Positions 37,641-53,100 of a stretch of 64,000 bases of DNA are shown in pieces. Below the pieces are notes generated by a model, which did not search any database, had not been told where the DNA came from, and was given only the letters and a program-made list of their open reading frames with translations. The DNA is taken from positions 54,867,702 to 54,931,701 of the forward strand of contig OZ020307.1 in NCBI GenBank assembly GCA_963971305.1, in the 5' to 3' direction. The position numbers and the translations under genes were made by a program. Numbering within the stretch: the stretch's first letter is position 1; every line of letters starts with the position of its first letter. Origin of the DNA: Arcuatula senhousia. Its lineage: Eukaryota > Mollusca > Bivalvia > Mytilida > Mytilidae.

Positions 37641-38053
37641 ATCAGCGTCCCTGTTCCTAGTTTTTAATCTGTAAATAGCGAGTTTTTAATACAACTTTTG
37701 AGACAACTGCTGTACGTGTCCGAGTACGCAAGTAGTCCGCAGAACTTGAGACAGTCGGAAACGACTCCAGTTCTACACAGAGAGAAGAAGAAGCATTGAA
37801 TATGCATAAACTTGACATATTATTTAATTGATATTCTATTACAATCAAATATGATTGGTAAAATGTACCAAGTACAGGAATAGTAAGGTTTGTGAGAGAA
37901 AGCATGGATGGTGGGTTTGACATTTTCACAAAATGTAGACCTTTGGGTCGCATATAAGTACCTACAGTTATATTGAATTAATCCCCACGCAATAAAGACG
38001 TTATTTTTTTCTTATACGAACAATAAGTTTTAAGATCTCTAATATCCAGGTAT

Positions 38054-38059
38054 TTTATT
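38054..38059 (-). promoter_or_regulatory. Candidate poly(A) signal of the membrane-protein gene
   Basis: AATAAA on the minus strand about 105 bases past the stop at 38164-38166. Confidence 0.45.
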
Positions 38060-38163
38060 TGCAAAACTAATACATATAAGTGGTTTATCGAAGTACGGTG
38101 AGCACATCTTGGTATGTCTTATAAAAAATAACGTTTCTTCCAAATAAACCTAAAGTTCTAATT

Positions 38164-41100
38164 TTATACGTCATTTTCTTCTGTCTTCTCTGGAACTGGT
38201 TTTGCCATTGAATAAATTTTATATCTTCCATTGCTGGCACTTTTAGAACTTCTTCTGAAATCTAAATCCTTGCAAAAAGGCATTTTGATAGGGTTACCAA
38301 CAAAAAGGCTCGACCTGTCGCGTACGGATATTCGGCTGTTTTCTGGCTCGGAGTAAATATTTTCGCACTCGACGTTTAGTCTTTCAGAAAAAGGCAAAAC
38401 GGGAAAATCACCAAAGTTTTTGTCAGACTCTTTCAGTGAATTCTGGGGAGAAATTATGTTCAAAAGTTCCATTTCTAAAACTTCGTCTAAAATTGTTCCG
38501 TTCTCCTGTTCAGGGGATGCTTCTCTTGCGAACGGTGGTTGCCAGTCATCGATATAGTCACCCGGTCTTTTTGTACTTGGCTGTTTTGGCGGGACCGATT
38601 CGCGCTTGAAAAAAGAATTCCTTACGCTCCTTGCACCTTCGGTTATATTGTTACGTAAATTTATGAATACTTTGTTTAATTTTGATGTCTTTGTGTCCCA
38701 AGGTTGCTCATGCACGCTTGCAACCTTCTGTCTGACATAACCGTATTCGCCCTCAGATAAAAATCTGTTGGAAGATTCTGACCTTAGAGTGAAGTCTAGA
38801 TGATTATATTCGCTCTTCTCCTCTGAGCAATTTGTTCCGTTTGAGTTGTCAGCTTCTGTGCTCTTTTTCTCAGAGGGACAAGTTTCTGGAGCGGTATTAC
38901 CGGAAATTTCCAAAGGAACAGAATAAATTGCTGAATCTATACGGATATTTGTTGAAGGTTCTAAAGAGACGGGCTTGTTTGATTGTATGTTTTCTTCCGG
39001 AATGGTCGTGGACAAAGTTTTAGGGATCGCATAGTTCGTTGCCATTACCACTGGAGACTGCGTTTGTTCCGTTTGAGATTTCATTGCTTCTTTTTCAACA
39101 TTGTTGCATACTTTGAAGGAGTAGTGACCCCTGCTGTAAATTAAACAAAAAGATACGAATTTTTAAAGATACATGTAATGAGATGTATGCATATAAAATA
39201 ATGGAAATTTAAAACAATTCGTTTGATTTATTTATTTGTTCATGATGTTTTTTTTTTGTTTTGGTTTTGTTTGTTTTTATTCACATGTGTTCATGTATGG
39301 CGACAATGTGGTGCCACATTTTTTCGTGGAATAACACAATTTTTAGTTTAAAGTACGTTTATTTTTAAAGAGTAGTTGTGTATCAAAGTTACTTGACTAT
39401 GATTTTTATAGATGAAAGATATGGAGGGGATACGTGGTCAAAACGTTTTACATGTAGATAAAGAAATGTTAATGTCAAAAACTACATTTTTAATTAAAGT
39501 ATATTGAAAAAAGATATTAATATTACAAAAAACACGAACACGCATTGATTTTTAAGTTGACATATTTAAAAAAAGTATTCCAGATTTTCAGATTTAAATA
39601 AAATATAAGTTTTGTACGTAATAAAAGTACATAAATAATTTTCATGATAAAAAAAATCCTTTTTTGTTTTACAACAAAACAATTCAAACATTTTCATTTC
39701 TACGTTTACATTTCTAGACCGTGAAATCGTTGCTAGGTAGAGTGATTGACGTGTAATGGGCGTGGTTTACTGCTTAACGAAATAAGTTCTCCCTCAAGCC
39801 GGAAATTTCGCAAACATATAACCATGGTGCAGAATTAGATAATTATGGAATTGACATTTATCAAGTTGTGTTGGAGTTTTTGATTCAAAATTCTTTAAAA
39901 TTGCTATTGTTATTTTTTTTATAAATCCTTATTGTGACGGAATGTTAACTGATAACAATTTTTTAATTATTTAATTTTCTTTGCTCTGACATAAACACAT
40001 TCTCATTATCGACATTATATACTTCTTAAGCTCCCCAATGTTTAAGCCATACCAGAGCTGCAGTTGAATCTTAAAGTCAAAACATGTCAAACTAGATACA
40101 GAAAACTATGAAAGTCGAGAGAAGCAATGAGGTACTAAAGGGGTATCCGAATATCACAAGTCCGTAATTTCGAAGACAAAAGCATAAAACGAGAAACACA
40201 ATGAAAACACAAAACCACAAAAACACAACTGAACGAGAACTGGCAAAACAAACTCAAGTCGTAACAAGAGTGAACTCAGGTGCTCCGGAAAATAAGCGGT
40301 TCCTGCATTCAGCAAGTCAAAACCGGTGAAGAAAGAAAATACTACAAAGCCCTATGACAAACCAACATTTACACTTATCTGAGAGATATATAGAAATCTC
40401 ATATTTGTCTAGGAGCTCATGATGTCTGCCATACAAGACAACAAACGAGTAACAACATCACCTTGGGATGCAGATGTGCTGAGCTGCTACTAGGGCATAT
40501 GGATACTAAGTTTCACCACCCTAAAACTTATTGTTCTCGAGATGTGGATGTCTCATACATGTAACACCTTAACATATCAATAATATGTATTGAAAATTGA
40601 CAAAGTCACTCAACCGGAAAATCAAGGTCAAGGTGAAAAGATGGGAATGCAACTGTAATAAGCTACTACTAGAGCATATGCATACCCACTATCACCAATC
40701 TATGACTTTTAGTTCTTGAGATATGAAGGTGCTCATAAAACCTTAATATTGCTACATGTATTATATGTATTGAAAATTGACAGTCACTCAACCGGAGAAT
40801 CAAGGTCAAGGTCAAAAGATGGGGGATGCAGTTGTGCTAAGTTGTGCTAAGCTACTACTTGGGAATATGCATACCAAGTTTCATCAACCTAGGGCCTTAT
40901 AGTTCTTGAGATATGGACGTGTTCATAAAACCTTAACAAAAAGTTAACGCCGCCGCCAGGAAAGAAAGAAGCAATGAAGTACCAAAGGGGCATCCAAATC
41001 TCATAAGTCCGAAATTTCGAAGACAAAACCACAAAAAACACCAAAAAGACAAAGACAACAAAAGAAACAAACAACACAAAATTACATAAAAACACAAGTG

Positions 41101-44100
41101 AATGACAACTGGCAACACAAACTCAAGTCTCAACAAGAGTAGGTGCTCCGGAAGAGTAAGCGGTTCCTGTATGCTATAGCACACTCGTCCTGTTTCCAAT
41201 CGCTCATTCAGCAAGTCAAATTCGGTGAGGAAATAAAATCAACAAAACTCTATGACAATCAAACATCTGCACTCATCTGAGAGATAGAAATCTCATATTT
41301 GTCTACGAGCTCATGATGTCTACCATAAAATTTCATGAGGCTCTACTAAGAAAATTGATGTAATTTCCACAAGCTCGGGAATAGCGAATCAGTTATGATA
41401 CGTTAACCCCATAAGCCGAAGCGGACGGAATGTTGCCACATAAGAAGGGGAAGTTAACGATTTAAAAGTTGAAGTCATCAGGTTTGTCAAAGAGCTTTAC
41501 ACCTATGTCCTGCTGTGCTTCGCAGGCAACACAAAAATTGGGTTCTTACAATTTCATAAAATTATGACCCTAATTTGGTGTTTTCAATGCATTTGGTGCA
41601 CATTGTCTATTTTCCGTCCACAACTCCTCCCACACATCTTCATGAATTATTTTGAAACTTTGTATACTAGTAGATTACTATATGGACATGCATACTGTAA
41701 ACGTGGCCATTTTCGCGTGGGGGTTATTTTCGCTTATTTCGTGATCACAAAATATCCGCGAAAATATCCCTCCACGAATGATTTATTCTTTAAGTATAGA
41801 ATATAAATTGTTTAAAAAAAACAAGAAATATTCACCCACACAAAAGGTTAACTTAACAAAAATGCGAAAAATTCACCCAGCGAAAATATCCATGTTTACA
41901 GTATTATAAAGAATTAGGGTTCCATTATGTTTTTACAAAGTTATTACACACTTAGTCCAAAGCATCATTTCTATGCCTCCGCGACGACATGTCGGGGGGA
42001 GGGGCATTAACTTTTACTCATGTCCGTACATGCATCCGTCTGAAAATTTCCGTAAAGCTTTGCTCAGAAACCATAAATGGAAATGATTTGAAACTTGGTA
42101 GGATGGTTCAGTATGACAAACAATGTATCTTAAGCGATTTTCAGACCTGTCAGACTTCAACTTTTTATTTGAGGCCAGCGAGGGCATACGTGTCCCATGG
42201 ACTCATTCTTTCTTTATATTTGGCGTTTTGGATGTTTATGTATATATTTTGTTTATAAATGCATGAGAATAACTTGAAAACCATTGTAGTCCACCATATG
42301 CCACATGGGACGAAAATTATTAGTAAGTCCACCATGGCCTGAAAAGGTCAAGCATGAATAGACTATCCATATTGGTCCCCTGACGTACATGCATCAAATA
42401 TGCTGCAGTAAGTATAGTTTGGCTCAGCAAACAGGAAATTAATGTCATACAAACCTGAAATTATGTAGACACATTACAACTAATTAAGCTGAAGGAGTAT
42501 ACCATATTTCAAATCAATCCCTTCAGTAGCTCAGAAATCTTGTTAATATGAAAATTTTAAATTATGCATTTTAGCTGAAAATTGACTAAGACGGTAGATT
42601 TTACAAACAAGTTTTTCGCAGTTGAATTTTGGGGCCGTCGTGGCTCTACTCCTTTTAATTCAATCTCTTAAGAATCAGTAGAAGCTGAGAAGTCTGTTAT
42701 TAAAATTTAAAAATGTGCAGTTTAGCCGAAAAATCGTCCAAGTCAGCAAGTACATGTCCAACTAACTAAACAGAAAGGGGAGACATTGTACAACGCATTG
42801 TACAAGGCATGGTTGTGAAGCTGTTTTAATACCAAATTTGAAATTAATCCGTTCAGTTAAACTTGAAAAATCTGTTATCGAAATTTTGGACATGTGCAAT
42901 GTAACTAAGTTAGTTAAAAAACAGGAAGTATATGTGCCGCAACCCTTAAAAGAACAGGTACATTACAACATTTCCTTGGATTGATTGGTTTGAATTACCA
43001 TATCAACAGAGGTCTGATAACAACATTTCCCTAGACTGATTGGTTTGAGTTACCATATTAACAGAGGTCTGGTAACTTAGTTCTGGCAGCAATCCGAAGT
43101 TAACAATAGAACCATATTGCATTCAAATACCCATTTATTACTATTGCAGTTCATGCAGTTAGGTATCTAAATTCAACAATGATGTATTGCATTAAGGGAG
43201 ATGTGACATCAAAACACTGACAAAATAAATCCCTCCTTTGAAAATATGCATTTGCAGTTCTGGATTAAATTTTATTGTTCACTGATACTTATCTCAAGCT
43301 TCTCTGTCTAATTTTCCCGCGTTAATTATTAATTATCTCCCTTGCAAAATCTCCGGCTTGAGGGAGAACTTATTTCGTTAAGGTAGTAAGACACAGTTCG
43401 GTTTTGTTTACAAGTTTGTTTCGGAGAGTGACATCCTAGAATTTTTAAAGTAAAATACAAAGGTCGAATTTAAGTAGCTATAAATTAGGAATACCTTATA
43501 ATTTAGTAACGAAAGTGTGCTCAACTGATAGGGAATCTTTCAGAGATAATATTTTGGACAAAATATAAAAATATTTGAAAAAACGGAAGTTAAGCGTCCC
43601 TTTTCCGGCATGGTGTCATTTTTATTTTACCGATCTTTTGAACGTTTTTATTAATGCTTGTTTTTAAGGTAAAAAATGCGACGTCATTTCTTGAAAATAA
43701 GCCGGTCGATGTATAGGTTTTTTACTTTTAATAAACAGCCAGGTTTATGTACTTTCAGAGCATGTATGGCACTATAGAGGATTTAGTGCAGGTTTGAGTC
43801 TAATCTAGGCTTGAATTATGGCAAAAATATGAAAATTTTAGTGTTTTTTCATGTATAATTTGTTTTCAGAGTTATCGGTTTGTAATGAAAAGATCTTATT
43901 TTTGCAAGTTACAACTAACTGAAAGATAATCTATGGAATGTAAGGATTTCAACGATGTATGATAAGTGTTTATAGTGTTAAATATAGTTTTAGAATAGTT
44001 ATTGGTAGAAGCATATGTGTTGCAAATCTATGGACGTTTCTGACGTTTTACCTAGAAGTGTGTTTTACTACCTAAGCAGTAAACCACGCCCATTACACAT

Positions 44101-47100
44101 TTATCACGCTACCTAGCAACGATTTCACGGTTTAGAAATGTAAATGTAGAAATGTAAATGTTTGAATTGTTTTGTTGTAAAATAAAAAAGGATTTTTTAT
44201 TGTGCAAATTATTGATGTATTCTTATTATGTACAAATCTTATATTTTATTTAAATTTGAAAATCTGGAATACTTTTTTTTAAATATGTCAGCTTAAAAAT
44301 CAATGCGTGTTCGTGTTTTTTGTAATATTAATATCTTTTTTCAATATACTTTAATTAAAAATGTAGTTTTTGGCATTAACATTTCATTATCTACATGTAA
44401 AACGTTTTGACCATGTATCCCCTCCATAGAAAGTTTCCCTCAATGAATTATCAAATTATGTTCAAAGAAAGAAGATAGACTAACCTTTTTTGTAATCTTA
44501 CACAAATCGCTACAAATACAACCACAAGAACTAGCGAAGCCATGGCTAGTACCAAACCTACCATGTAGAAAAAAATAATCTTTTAATTTTAAGTAATGAA
44601 ATAACAGTACAGGTATAAGAAATTAACCTACGCTCAGCTTTTCAAAGCCACAACGATAATACTAATCTATGCGTATGGTACAAATCGAAGTTTTTTTCAC
44701 AAAATATTCGACGATCGAGTTTGCATGCAATTCTGTTAAACTAAATGTAAGCACTGTGTAAATTTTCAGATCTGTGGGTCATAGTTTTAGAGTTTTTATT
44801 GTAAGCGCTTACATCACAATGTTGCCAGACAAAGTGAAACATATATGGCTCCAGCATCTTCTCGTTTTTTTTCCATATTTTTGGCAGATCGCCTCTGATA
44901 AGTCTTGAATAGACAAAACGCGCGCTAGTCGTCGTGGCAAAATTTATTGTTTGGAACTTTGTTGTCATTTTAATTTTGATATGAGTTCTCGTTGCAAGAT
45001 TCTATTTAGGAGGGTTGCTTGTCTTTGTTGCTTTGTCTTACAACAGTCTCTCTTCCCCCTTTTTTTTTGGCTTGTTTGTATTTTGTCGAATGTCTCTTTG
45101 TGTGTTTCTTTGCCTTTTAAACACTTTCGGTTTGAAAGTGGCCTCTCTGTATATACTAAATACCAAAAAGGTGTAAAAACGTTAATTTGGTTAAGCTGTT
45201 TATGCATTTTTCAAGGAGTGACCTCTCGTCATCAGCAGTTAAATCAAAACATAGGATGATCGAAAACCAAATTGTTTTAAGCAATTTTGAATTGAGACAA
45301 TCAGGGAATCCAATAAAAAAAAATTATTTTAAAAAGATAAAATAAAATTCGTGTCAGACATGTCTTACGACCAGGCATGTTATTACTTAGTATTATTTCA
45401 AAATACAGTATACCAATTTGCATATAATACACAATCTCTCCATCCTTATTTGTTGTGGCTTCTGTCTCAACTTCAGTTGTTTTATCTCCAATTAAAGTTG
45501 TTTCTACGTGGTAAATTATCGTTGAATCTGATGTAACCAATGTTTCCTCGGTGTATGTGGTGTAAGCAGTCGTAACTGGCCCATTTGCTGTTGTTGCATT
45601 CCAATACGATGATGTCTCAACATCTTCCACGGTTGAGGTGGCAGTGATATCTATCGATACATTCACAAATATTAACCCTGGACAGAGTTTAATGGTTAAT
45701 ATGACTTGATAAACTAAACTGTGTATGATTGCACATACAGAAGACGCAAAGATGTACCAAAGGGGCAATCAAATTGTTAATGTGAAAAGACAATGACAAA
45801 TCGGTAGGCATTAAACTATCACAACAAAACAAACAAACAAAGCAAACAAGCAAACAAAAACACATACAATAACCAAAACGCAATCAGCAATATGAACTCA
45901 GATACCCCGGAAGAGTAAGCAGTTCCTGTTTGCTATATAGCATACTCTTAACGTTGCAAACGATATTGGAACATGGAAGATCATAGAAATATTGATTGTT
46001 AAAATATTAAAAGCCCTTGAGACCTATTTGACGGTGCAAAATTTATAATTATATTATAAAGGCTTAGTATTTTTACTCCCTTCGCACAAAAGTACAGGGA
46101 CATATATAGTGTTCTATAGTCGTGCAGTTCGTCAGTGTGACGTTATCATGTAACTATCTGAATCATACATATTTTTTGTTAATTCTAAAATAACAATTAG
46201 AGTAGTTTGCCGGGTTTTAAACATGGCAAAACCTCTCATAAATGATCGTTATTAATTTTTGTCCTTAACCCAAATATAGATGTTTTGTTCACGGTTAATT
46301 GATTTTGTAAAGCAATCATTTGAGTTGCAACAATGCGATTTATGTTTGTCAATTTTTTACATCTTTGTAAATTCTATAAGAGCGACTCTCTGTAAAATTC
46401 AAAGAATTTGGCCTATGCTGGGACATAGTAGGTCACAGATTTTAATGATCTATTCAAGGTATACTTATAAGTTCATTAACTTCCGTTGCCATGGTAACCA
46501 TGACGGCCATTTTGAGCTCTCTGGAATACTCTAAAATATATAATATTTCATTTAGATTTTTTATAAAAAGATGATAACCTTAGTATCAAATCAAAAATTC
46601 TTATGGATATAATTTTCACCCAAAGGTTCAAATAAAAACCATGGTTTTTAATTTTACATATAAATATCATCATGATAAAGCTGATGAATTAGTGCAAAAT
46701 ATACGATTTTTAATGTCTATTATTTCATTGAAATAGGGGCATTTGTTTTTACTTTTTACAATTGAATCACATAAAAACCCAACTATTATCTTATTAATCT
46801 AAAGCCATTGGGATTTTTTTACATGGTGAAGTACTATTGTTCATCTTTATAGTTATTACAAAAACAATTAATTCTATAGTTGAGTTTTTAAGTAATTTAC
46901 CTGTAAAAGTACAAAAAATGCTTTAATTTCAATGAAATAATAAACATTAAAAATATATATATTTTTGCGTTAGTTAATCAACTTTATTACAATGTCAATA
47001 ATATGTAAAACTCGAAGTTTGGTTTATAATTTTGTGCCTTTGTAATAACCATTATAATTTTTGATTTGATAGGTTTTCATCTTTTTATAAAAAAAAATAT

Positions 47101-50100
47101 GAGATATAGCCTAATTGAGGGTACTCCAGAGAGTTCTAAATGGCCGCCGTGGTTACCATAGCAACGGAAGTCAACAAAGATGAACGGAGGTTAAAAAATT
47201 GTTATCAGTATGTCTAAAATACATTGTAAAATAAAATCATCAAATTCTGTTCCATGTGATGTCCGAGCAATTTTGGTTTTATGGAGAATGGCTCATAATA
47301 TCTTTGACTGTATCCATTTGTATGTACAGCTACATGTTCATTGTTTTTGTATGTTTGTGTCGGCTTAACCTCTTGAGGTTTTTAATATGCAATAAAGTAT
47401 AATAAGTTATTGGTGTTATTGTTTTTCTATATGATTAAAACCTATTTATTTTTCTTTTATTACTAAATATGCATCATTTATATCTTGTAGAAGATTGAGA
47501 CTTTGTCGTTGAACAATGAAACATGTAGTTATGTGGTAATGCAAAATAATAATTGAAATCTGTATATTTAATACAGGACGACCACTCGGCTTTCACCTTT
47601 TTCTGTTACTGGACAGAAGATTCTACCACTGGGTATCCTAAGAGTCCGTGTTTCATGGATACAGCAGGATTTATCTTTACTATTGCACTTCACTACTACT
47701 TCTCGCGCTGATTTTTCTACAAAATATTTTTTGCAAAACTAATTTTAAAAATATTGTTGTTGCTCATGGGGTTTGGTAGAACAATTTTGTAACAATCTAA
47801 AAAGTATACCATCTAAGTATTTAAAAATACCCCGGCTCCAATGTTACTACAAATAAAAAGCCAGGACGAAATAAATATACATAGCCCCATCCCAAACATA
47901 TCAAATAGTTGCTCTCTTATGGTATGCTGATAAATTCGGATCAGTGACGGTACGGGTTGGAAGTCCTAGCCCTTAATGAAGAAAACAAGCGATTTTCCCC
48001 AAAGAACGTTAAAGCGAGCACAAGCTCGAAACGGCGATAAATAAACTGGTAGATTTAATAAATACCTTCGGTATGACATGATAAGTTTAAACTCGTAGTA
48101 TTAATTCCGATTTCGTTCGAAATATCACTGATAGTTTCATCTGCAATATAAAAAGTTAACAAATTTTAAGATTGTATTGCTTTAAAAAGTTTCCTAAAAT
48201 CAGTACGATTAACTTTTTCTATACATGTACAAAATTTATATTTTCATCCATATTCAAGAGAATAACTTTGGTGCCATTAAACCTGGTTTAATCCATAATT
48301 TCGTAAGAAATTTGTGTACCAAGTCAAAAACATTGCGAACAAAAAATCATGTTGCTCTTCGGTCGAATTCACTCATGAACCATTGTGCCAATAGACAAAT
48401 ATGGGATTTCAATCTCTCAGATGAGTGCAGATTTTGGTTTATCATAGGGATTTGTTTTGTCTTCCTTTACTGGATCGGGCACATTGAATTGATCATTGAT
48501 AGGTCAACGGGCGTGCTATAGCAAGTAGGAACTGCCTACTCTTCTGGAACACCTGAGTTTACTCTTGAAATTGGTACTTCGTTGCTACTTTCAATATCTC
48601 CGGTGCGTTTTTGCCTTGTTTTTTTTTTCTTTTCTCATGGCCAATTGTGTTTTTACCTTCAATCGGTTATATCCTTTAACTTAGTTAATTCATTTATGTC
48701 TATTTATTTTATACGACGAAGTAGTTTTCGAAAATTAAGAGTGTCGTCAAATTTCTATCATAGAAAAATCAAGGCAATGCATATTAAGAATGAAAAAAAA
48801 AACTAACGACAAACTTATCCCCAAAACAATGTTGTTGGTCAGGTCCAAAAAAAATCTTATGAACAGACTACTTACAAACCATATTTTGATACTGTCTTGT
48901 ATTCTGTGAGCATGGATAGGATGAATTTGTAGTTATCTCACCTGATGTCACTTTACTCTCCAAACATTTACATTTCTTTTCCTTAATTAAAAAAATCTAA
49001 TGAATCAATACTGAACTTGTTCAGTTTTAATCATAAAGTAAACCAGACCATAACCAGGATAAAAGAGCACAAAGTGCCTGAAAAACCGAAAAGTACCTTT
49101 CGTGACGTAAAAAGTTTTTCGACAAAATTAATAAGCACATCATTAAGACATTACGGTCAAGTTATACTTCCCTATCGACGAAATACACGATACGTTTCTC
49201 CGTCTGTCTGTCTGTCTGACTGTCCGTCTGTTCGTCCGTCTGTTACACCTCAGTTTTCCAATTTTATTTTAAATGGTTTGTTTTTCGTATGTTATTCTAC
49301 CATGATTGGTTTAAGATCAACTTTAGCTATCCGCAATTTTTTACGGGAGTTATATAAATGGCACATTGAACTTTGAAAATTTAATGAAAGTTTAGTTTTC
49401 TGCAACTTTTTTCTTAAACGTTTAAATAAATAAAGGTAATAACAAAATTACCAAACTTGGAGAATCAATCTCAAATGTCCATAAGATTAGACAAAACAAG
49501 GAAGACATACCGGAAAAATTGAAGACCGCAATGGTCCTGACTTGGTACAGGCATTTCAAAAGAAATGGTGGGTTAAACAAGTCTTTAATGCGCGCAAAAC
49601 CTCCCACTTCCATTGCGGTCTTTGGGTCCGGTAGTTACATTGTACACAAAACACAACAGGTTTGTGATGACATATCAGGGATGCTAGGGTGATTATCTCA
49701 GTACATAATGTCATCCTTTCCGGATTTGACCAACACTTAATCGATCTTTGGCAACGTGACGGGTGCTATAGCAAGCAGGAACTGCTTACTCTTCCGGAGC
49801 ACCTGAGTTCACTCTCGTTTCGGCTTGAGTTCGCGTTGCTGAATGCGGTTTTGTTGTTATGTGTGTGTGTTTTATGTTTTTATGTCCACTGGTTTGTTTT
49901 GTTGTGATGATTTTTTGTCTGCCGGTTTTGTCTTTGTCTTTACGGTTTTATGATACTGATTACCCCTTTGGTACCAGCCAAACACTAATCAAAGCCAGAA
50001 CTAACCATTTCGTCTAACATTATAATGAATTTTTCTACCAGTGGCTGATAACGAAGAAAGATTTTTTTCAGAGATCGTATGAGAGGTATTTTCTTATAAC

Positions 50101-53100
50101 CTTGATCTAACAGTCGGTTACAGAGAAAGCGGCGTCGTATGAAAAAGAACTGAAAATGTGTACAAGCCCTGGCATATCGAATTAGTTGTGATATATAGAC
50201 ACCGTATGCAGGTGACGTAGGTATGTTACTTTCTAGGTTATGAAAATTAATAATTTTAAAATAAAAATCGTCTCTTTTATCGTAAATTTTAGTACTGAGA
50301 TGATCACCCGGGTCAAATTCGAGATGTAGATCCAAGAATAATGATGTAAAGCAAGGTTCTGTGGTTTCTTTAATCTCTAGTTCTGGAGGATATATTGACA
50401 GAATCCATCTGCCGAACGACGAGCTGTTGACAGAGAGGACGTCATCAATATATCTAAAAGTGATTAAATGACCTTGCCTCTTTCATCTTCTTGTTCTTTA
50501 CGAGTTCCTGAAGAAATTCAGTCTCGTAAGAGTATAAAAACAAGTAGGTGAGGAGAGGAGCACAGTTGGTGCCCATGGAAATGCCGACTTGTTGTTGAAC
50601 AATCTTTCATCCAAATGTGACAAATATGTTGTCAATAAGGAAATCAAGCATACTACAAACTTGATCCGATCTTATCTTTGTAAGATGTTTTGGAAAAACT
50701 GTAGAATTATAGCCTTAAACAACAAAGTTCCTTGAATCCGAAAAGGCCTTTTCAATAAGTTTTTTCGGTCGACAATTAAGTTTTTCGTGTGTCAATGTGG
50801 TGTACAAAGTTGAAAAATCGAAAGTTTTCAAAGAATGAACCTTAGAGAATGACCGGGATTTAAAATTATCTACAAATCTTTTGAGGTCTTTAAAATCCAC
50901 ATATGATTAATTCCATTACGATTATATATAGTGGTACAGTATGCTTGTTGTCCTTCTTTGACAGCAGACAGGATTTTAGTTAAGTTGAACGGACAATTCT
51001 GTAGTTGAACACGATGAAGATCCAGCTATATACCTTTATTTGTACGGATTTTTGTGAAGTTAAGGTATCCAGTACAAATATGGTAACTCTTCATGTTCCT
51101 TTTTCAATGATGATGTCCGAGTGTATGTAGCACTAGCAGATGAATTACCATCTATGCCTAATTCTTGAATCAGACATTTGTAGTAATGTGTTTTACATAC
51201 AAAAACTATGTTGTCAATAAATGATTTCTGGTATGCGAGTGTACCAATAAGGAATACGAATCAACTTTACGTTTTGTTGCGGAAAGCCCTTCAAAAATAC
51301 AAATATAATGGGTAATTTGGTTATGCTGTATATGCATATTTCAATGAGTAACATACCTCATCAGCAGCAGCATTTGAATCAACATGTTGAAGGGTCAAAA
51401 ACCCAAAGATTAAAACGAAAAGTACTCAAAACCGCAAAAAACGAAGGCTTGTGATTACCCTCGAGGATCTTTGGTGTACCAGCAACGGTTATCGACCCGG
51501 AGGTTTCGAAACACAAATACCAAGACGGGTTTAAAACGGGTAATTTGGTTATGCTGTATATGCAACTAATATTCAAAGAAATAGCATTTCAGCCGCATTT
51601 GAATATTTTTATATTTTAACAATATGATTAAGTTCCTAAATCATATGACAATAGCACCACGAATAGAAAGTTCTATGTAGCCTATAGGAGAGTAGACGGG
51701 CCCTGTGTTCAAATCTGTACATATTGTCGAGTATATGTGTGTCAATATATATGTAGTATCAATAAATATGGACACAGTGCTTATGACATTGTTAAGATGC
51801 GATTTGGGGACAAAAGCATACTTAACTATCACGCAATGTTAGAAAATTAAACGGCATAATCTGTACATGTGCTTTCGTGACCATGGATTTTTTTTTTCAA
51901 AATGCAATACTTAAATTTTATGCACAGTGATAAAAACTAACATGACTAATACATACCTCTATCATGAAAAATAGTTTTGATGCGCAATATAATGAGCAAA
52001 CTAGTACATCCTCCGTTTCCAAATCTTCTGTGATATTCGCATGTACGCCAGTTGTATTGTAGCATCCTGTCAATTTATTTATATGGTTGATTGACATATA
52101 AAAGATAATTAAAACTGTCATCATTAGAAAGTGGTCTCTGGTGCCCCAAACATCATCTATAAATCTTAATTTTAGATATCTTTTATTAGTATTGAAACAA
52201 GGAATTCTTCCTTGATTCAAACTTTTGTTTGTTGTTTTCAAAATTTACAAGAATATGATACCTAACAAAAACAAAATTGGGCCCGGTGTTACATATTAGT
52301 TTTTCCCCCATACTAGAATTTCCCCCCGGAAAAATGGGTATATACTGAGCTTTCCCCCCGGAAGATCTAGTATATTCTAGATTTTCCCCCAGGGAAAAAC
52401 TAGTATATACTATGTTTCCCCCCCCCCCAGGGGTAAATCTGGTATGTGTAAACACATACTCATTTTTCCGCCATACTTATCTTTCCCCTATTCAAATCCG
52501 TTGCAATATTAATGACTGTGAAATTAAAATGCAAAGTTTTCAATATTTTAAAGATAATTGCTAATGAATGTATTCTTTTTTATTTTTTATTATTAATATC
52601 TTTGACATGTAGATATTTGTAAAGATTTATGAAGGGAAACCCATATTGTCTGTGTGCATGCTAAGCGCAAATCGAATATTCTAGTATTTAACCGGAGACA
52701 TAGAAATGCCCTGGCGTCCGCCCGTCTGTGCATCTGTTACAGTTTATGTATATCAGTAACTGCTATTTGTAGGCTTTCGATATTTGGTGTGCAGCTTTAG
52801 GTAGGAGTCTGTTGTGGTAGAATGCGCTTTCAGGTCTTTTGCTTATCTATGCTTGAACGAGCCGACTTAGAATTATTTGCGCTTGGGTAAGACCAAAGAA
52901 TTATGTTCTTGTACTTTAATTTATGCTTGAAAACTGTGCTTATAATATATAATTTGAAAATATTTTTAAACATCTCAAATAAATAATTTTGCTTTTCTAA
53001 CATGTTGACCTTCAAGGGCTTAGTTCAATGCAACAAGACTATTTTAATGGTTTCTCATAGCAATGTATTGCATAACATTTTGTTTAATTAAAATTAGAAG

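Larger units (their letters stand above)
34050..37800 (+). mobile_element. CR1/L2-like non-LTR retrotransposon (LINE), nearly full length
   Basis: One continuous coding region encodes a PHD finger, an AP-type endonuclease and a reverse transcriptase, in that order, and is followed by a short 3' UTR ending in a GAAGAAGAAG run near 37787-37795. Four frameshifts split it. There is no LTR. It lies between the P450 and the receptor-like gene. The 5' end is uncertain; no in-frame ATG was found between the TAG at 34053 and 34134. Confidence 0.95.

Noticed and set aside
47577..47711. Plus-strand open exon-like segment (YWTEDSTTGYPKSPC)
   Set aside because: The minus strand gives an exon of the right phase with cysteines (47707-47597) fitting the receptor gene; the plus frame has no partner exons.
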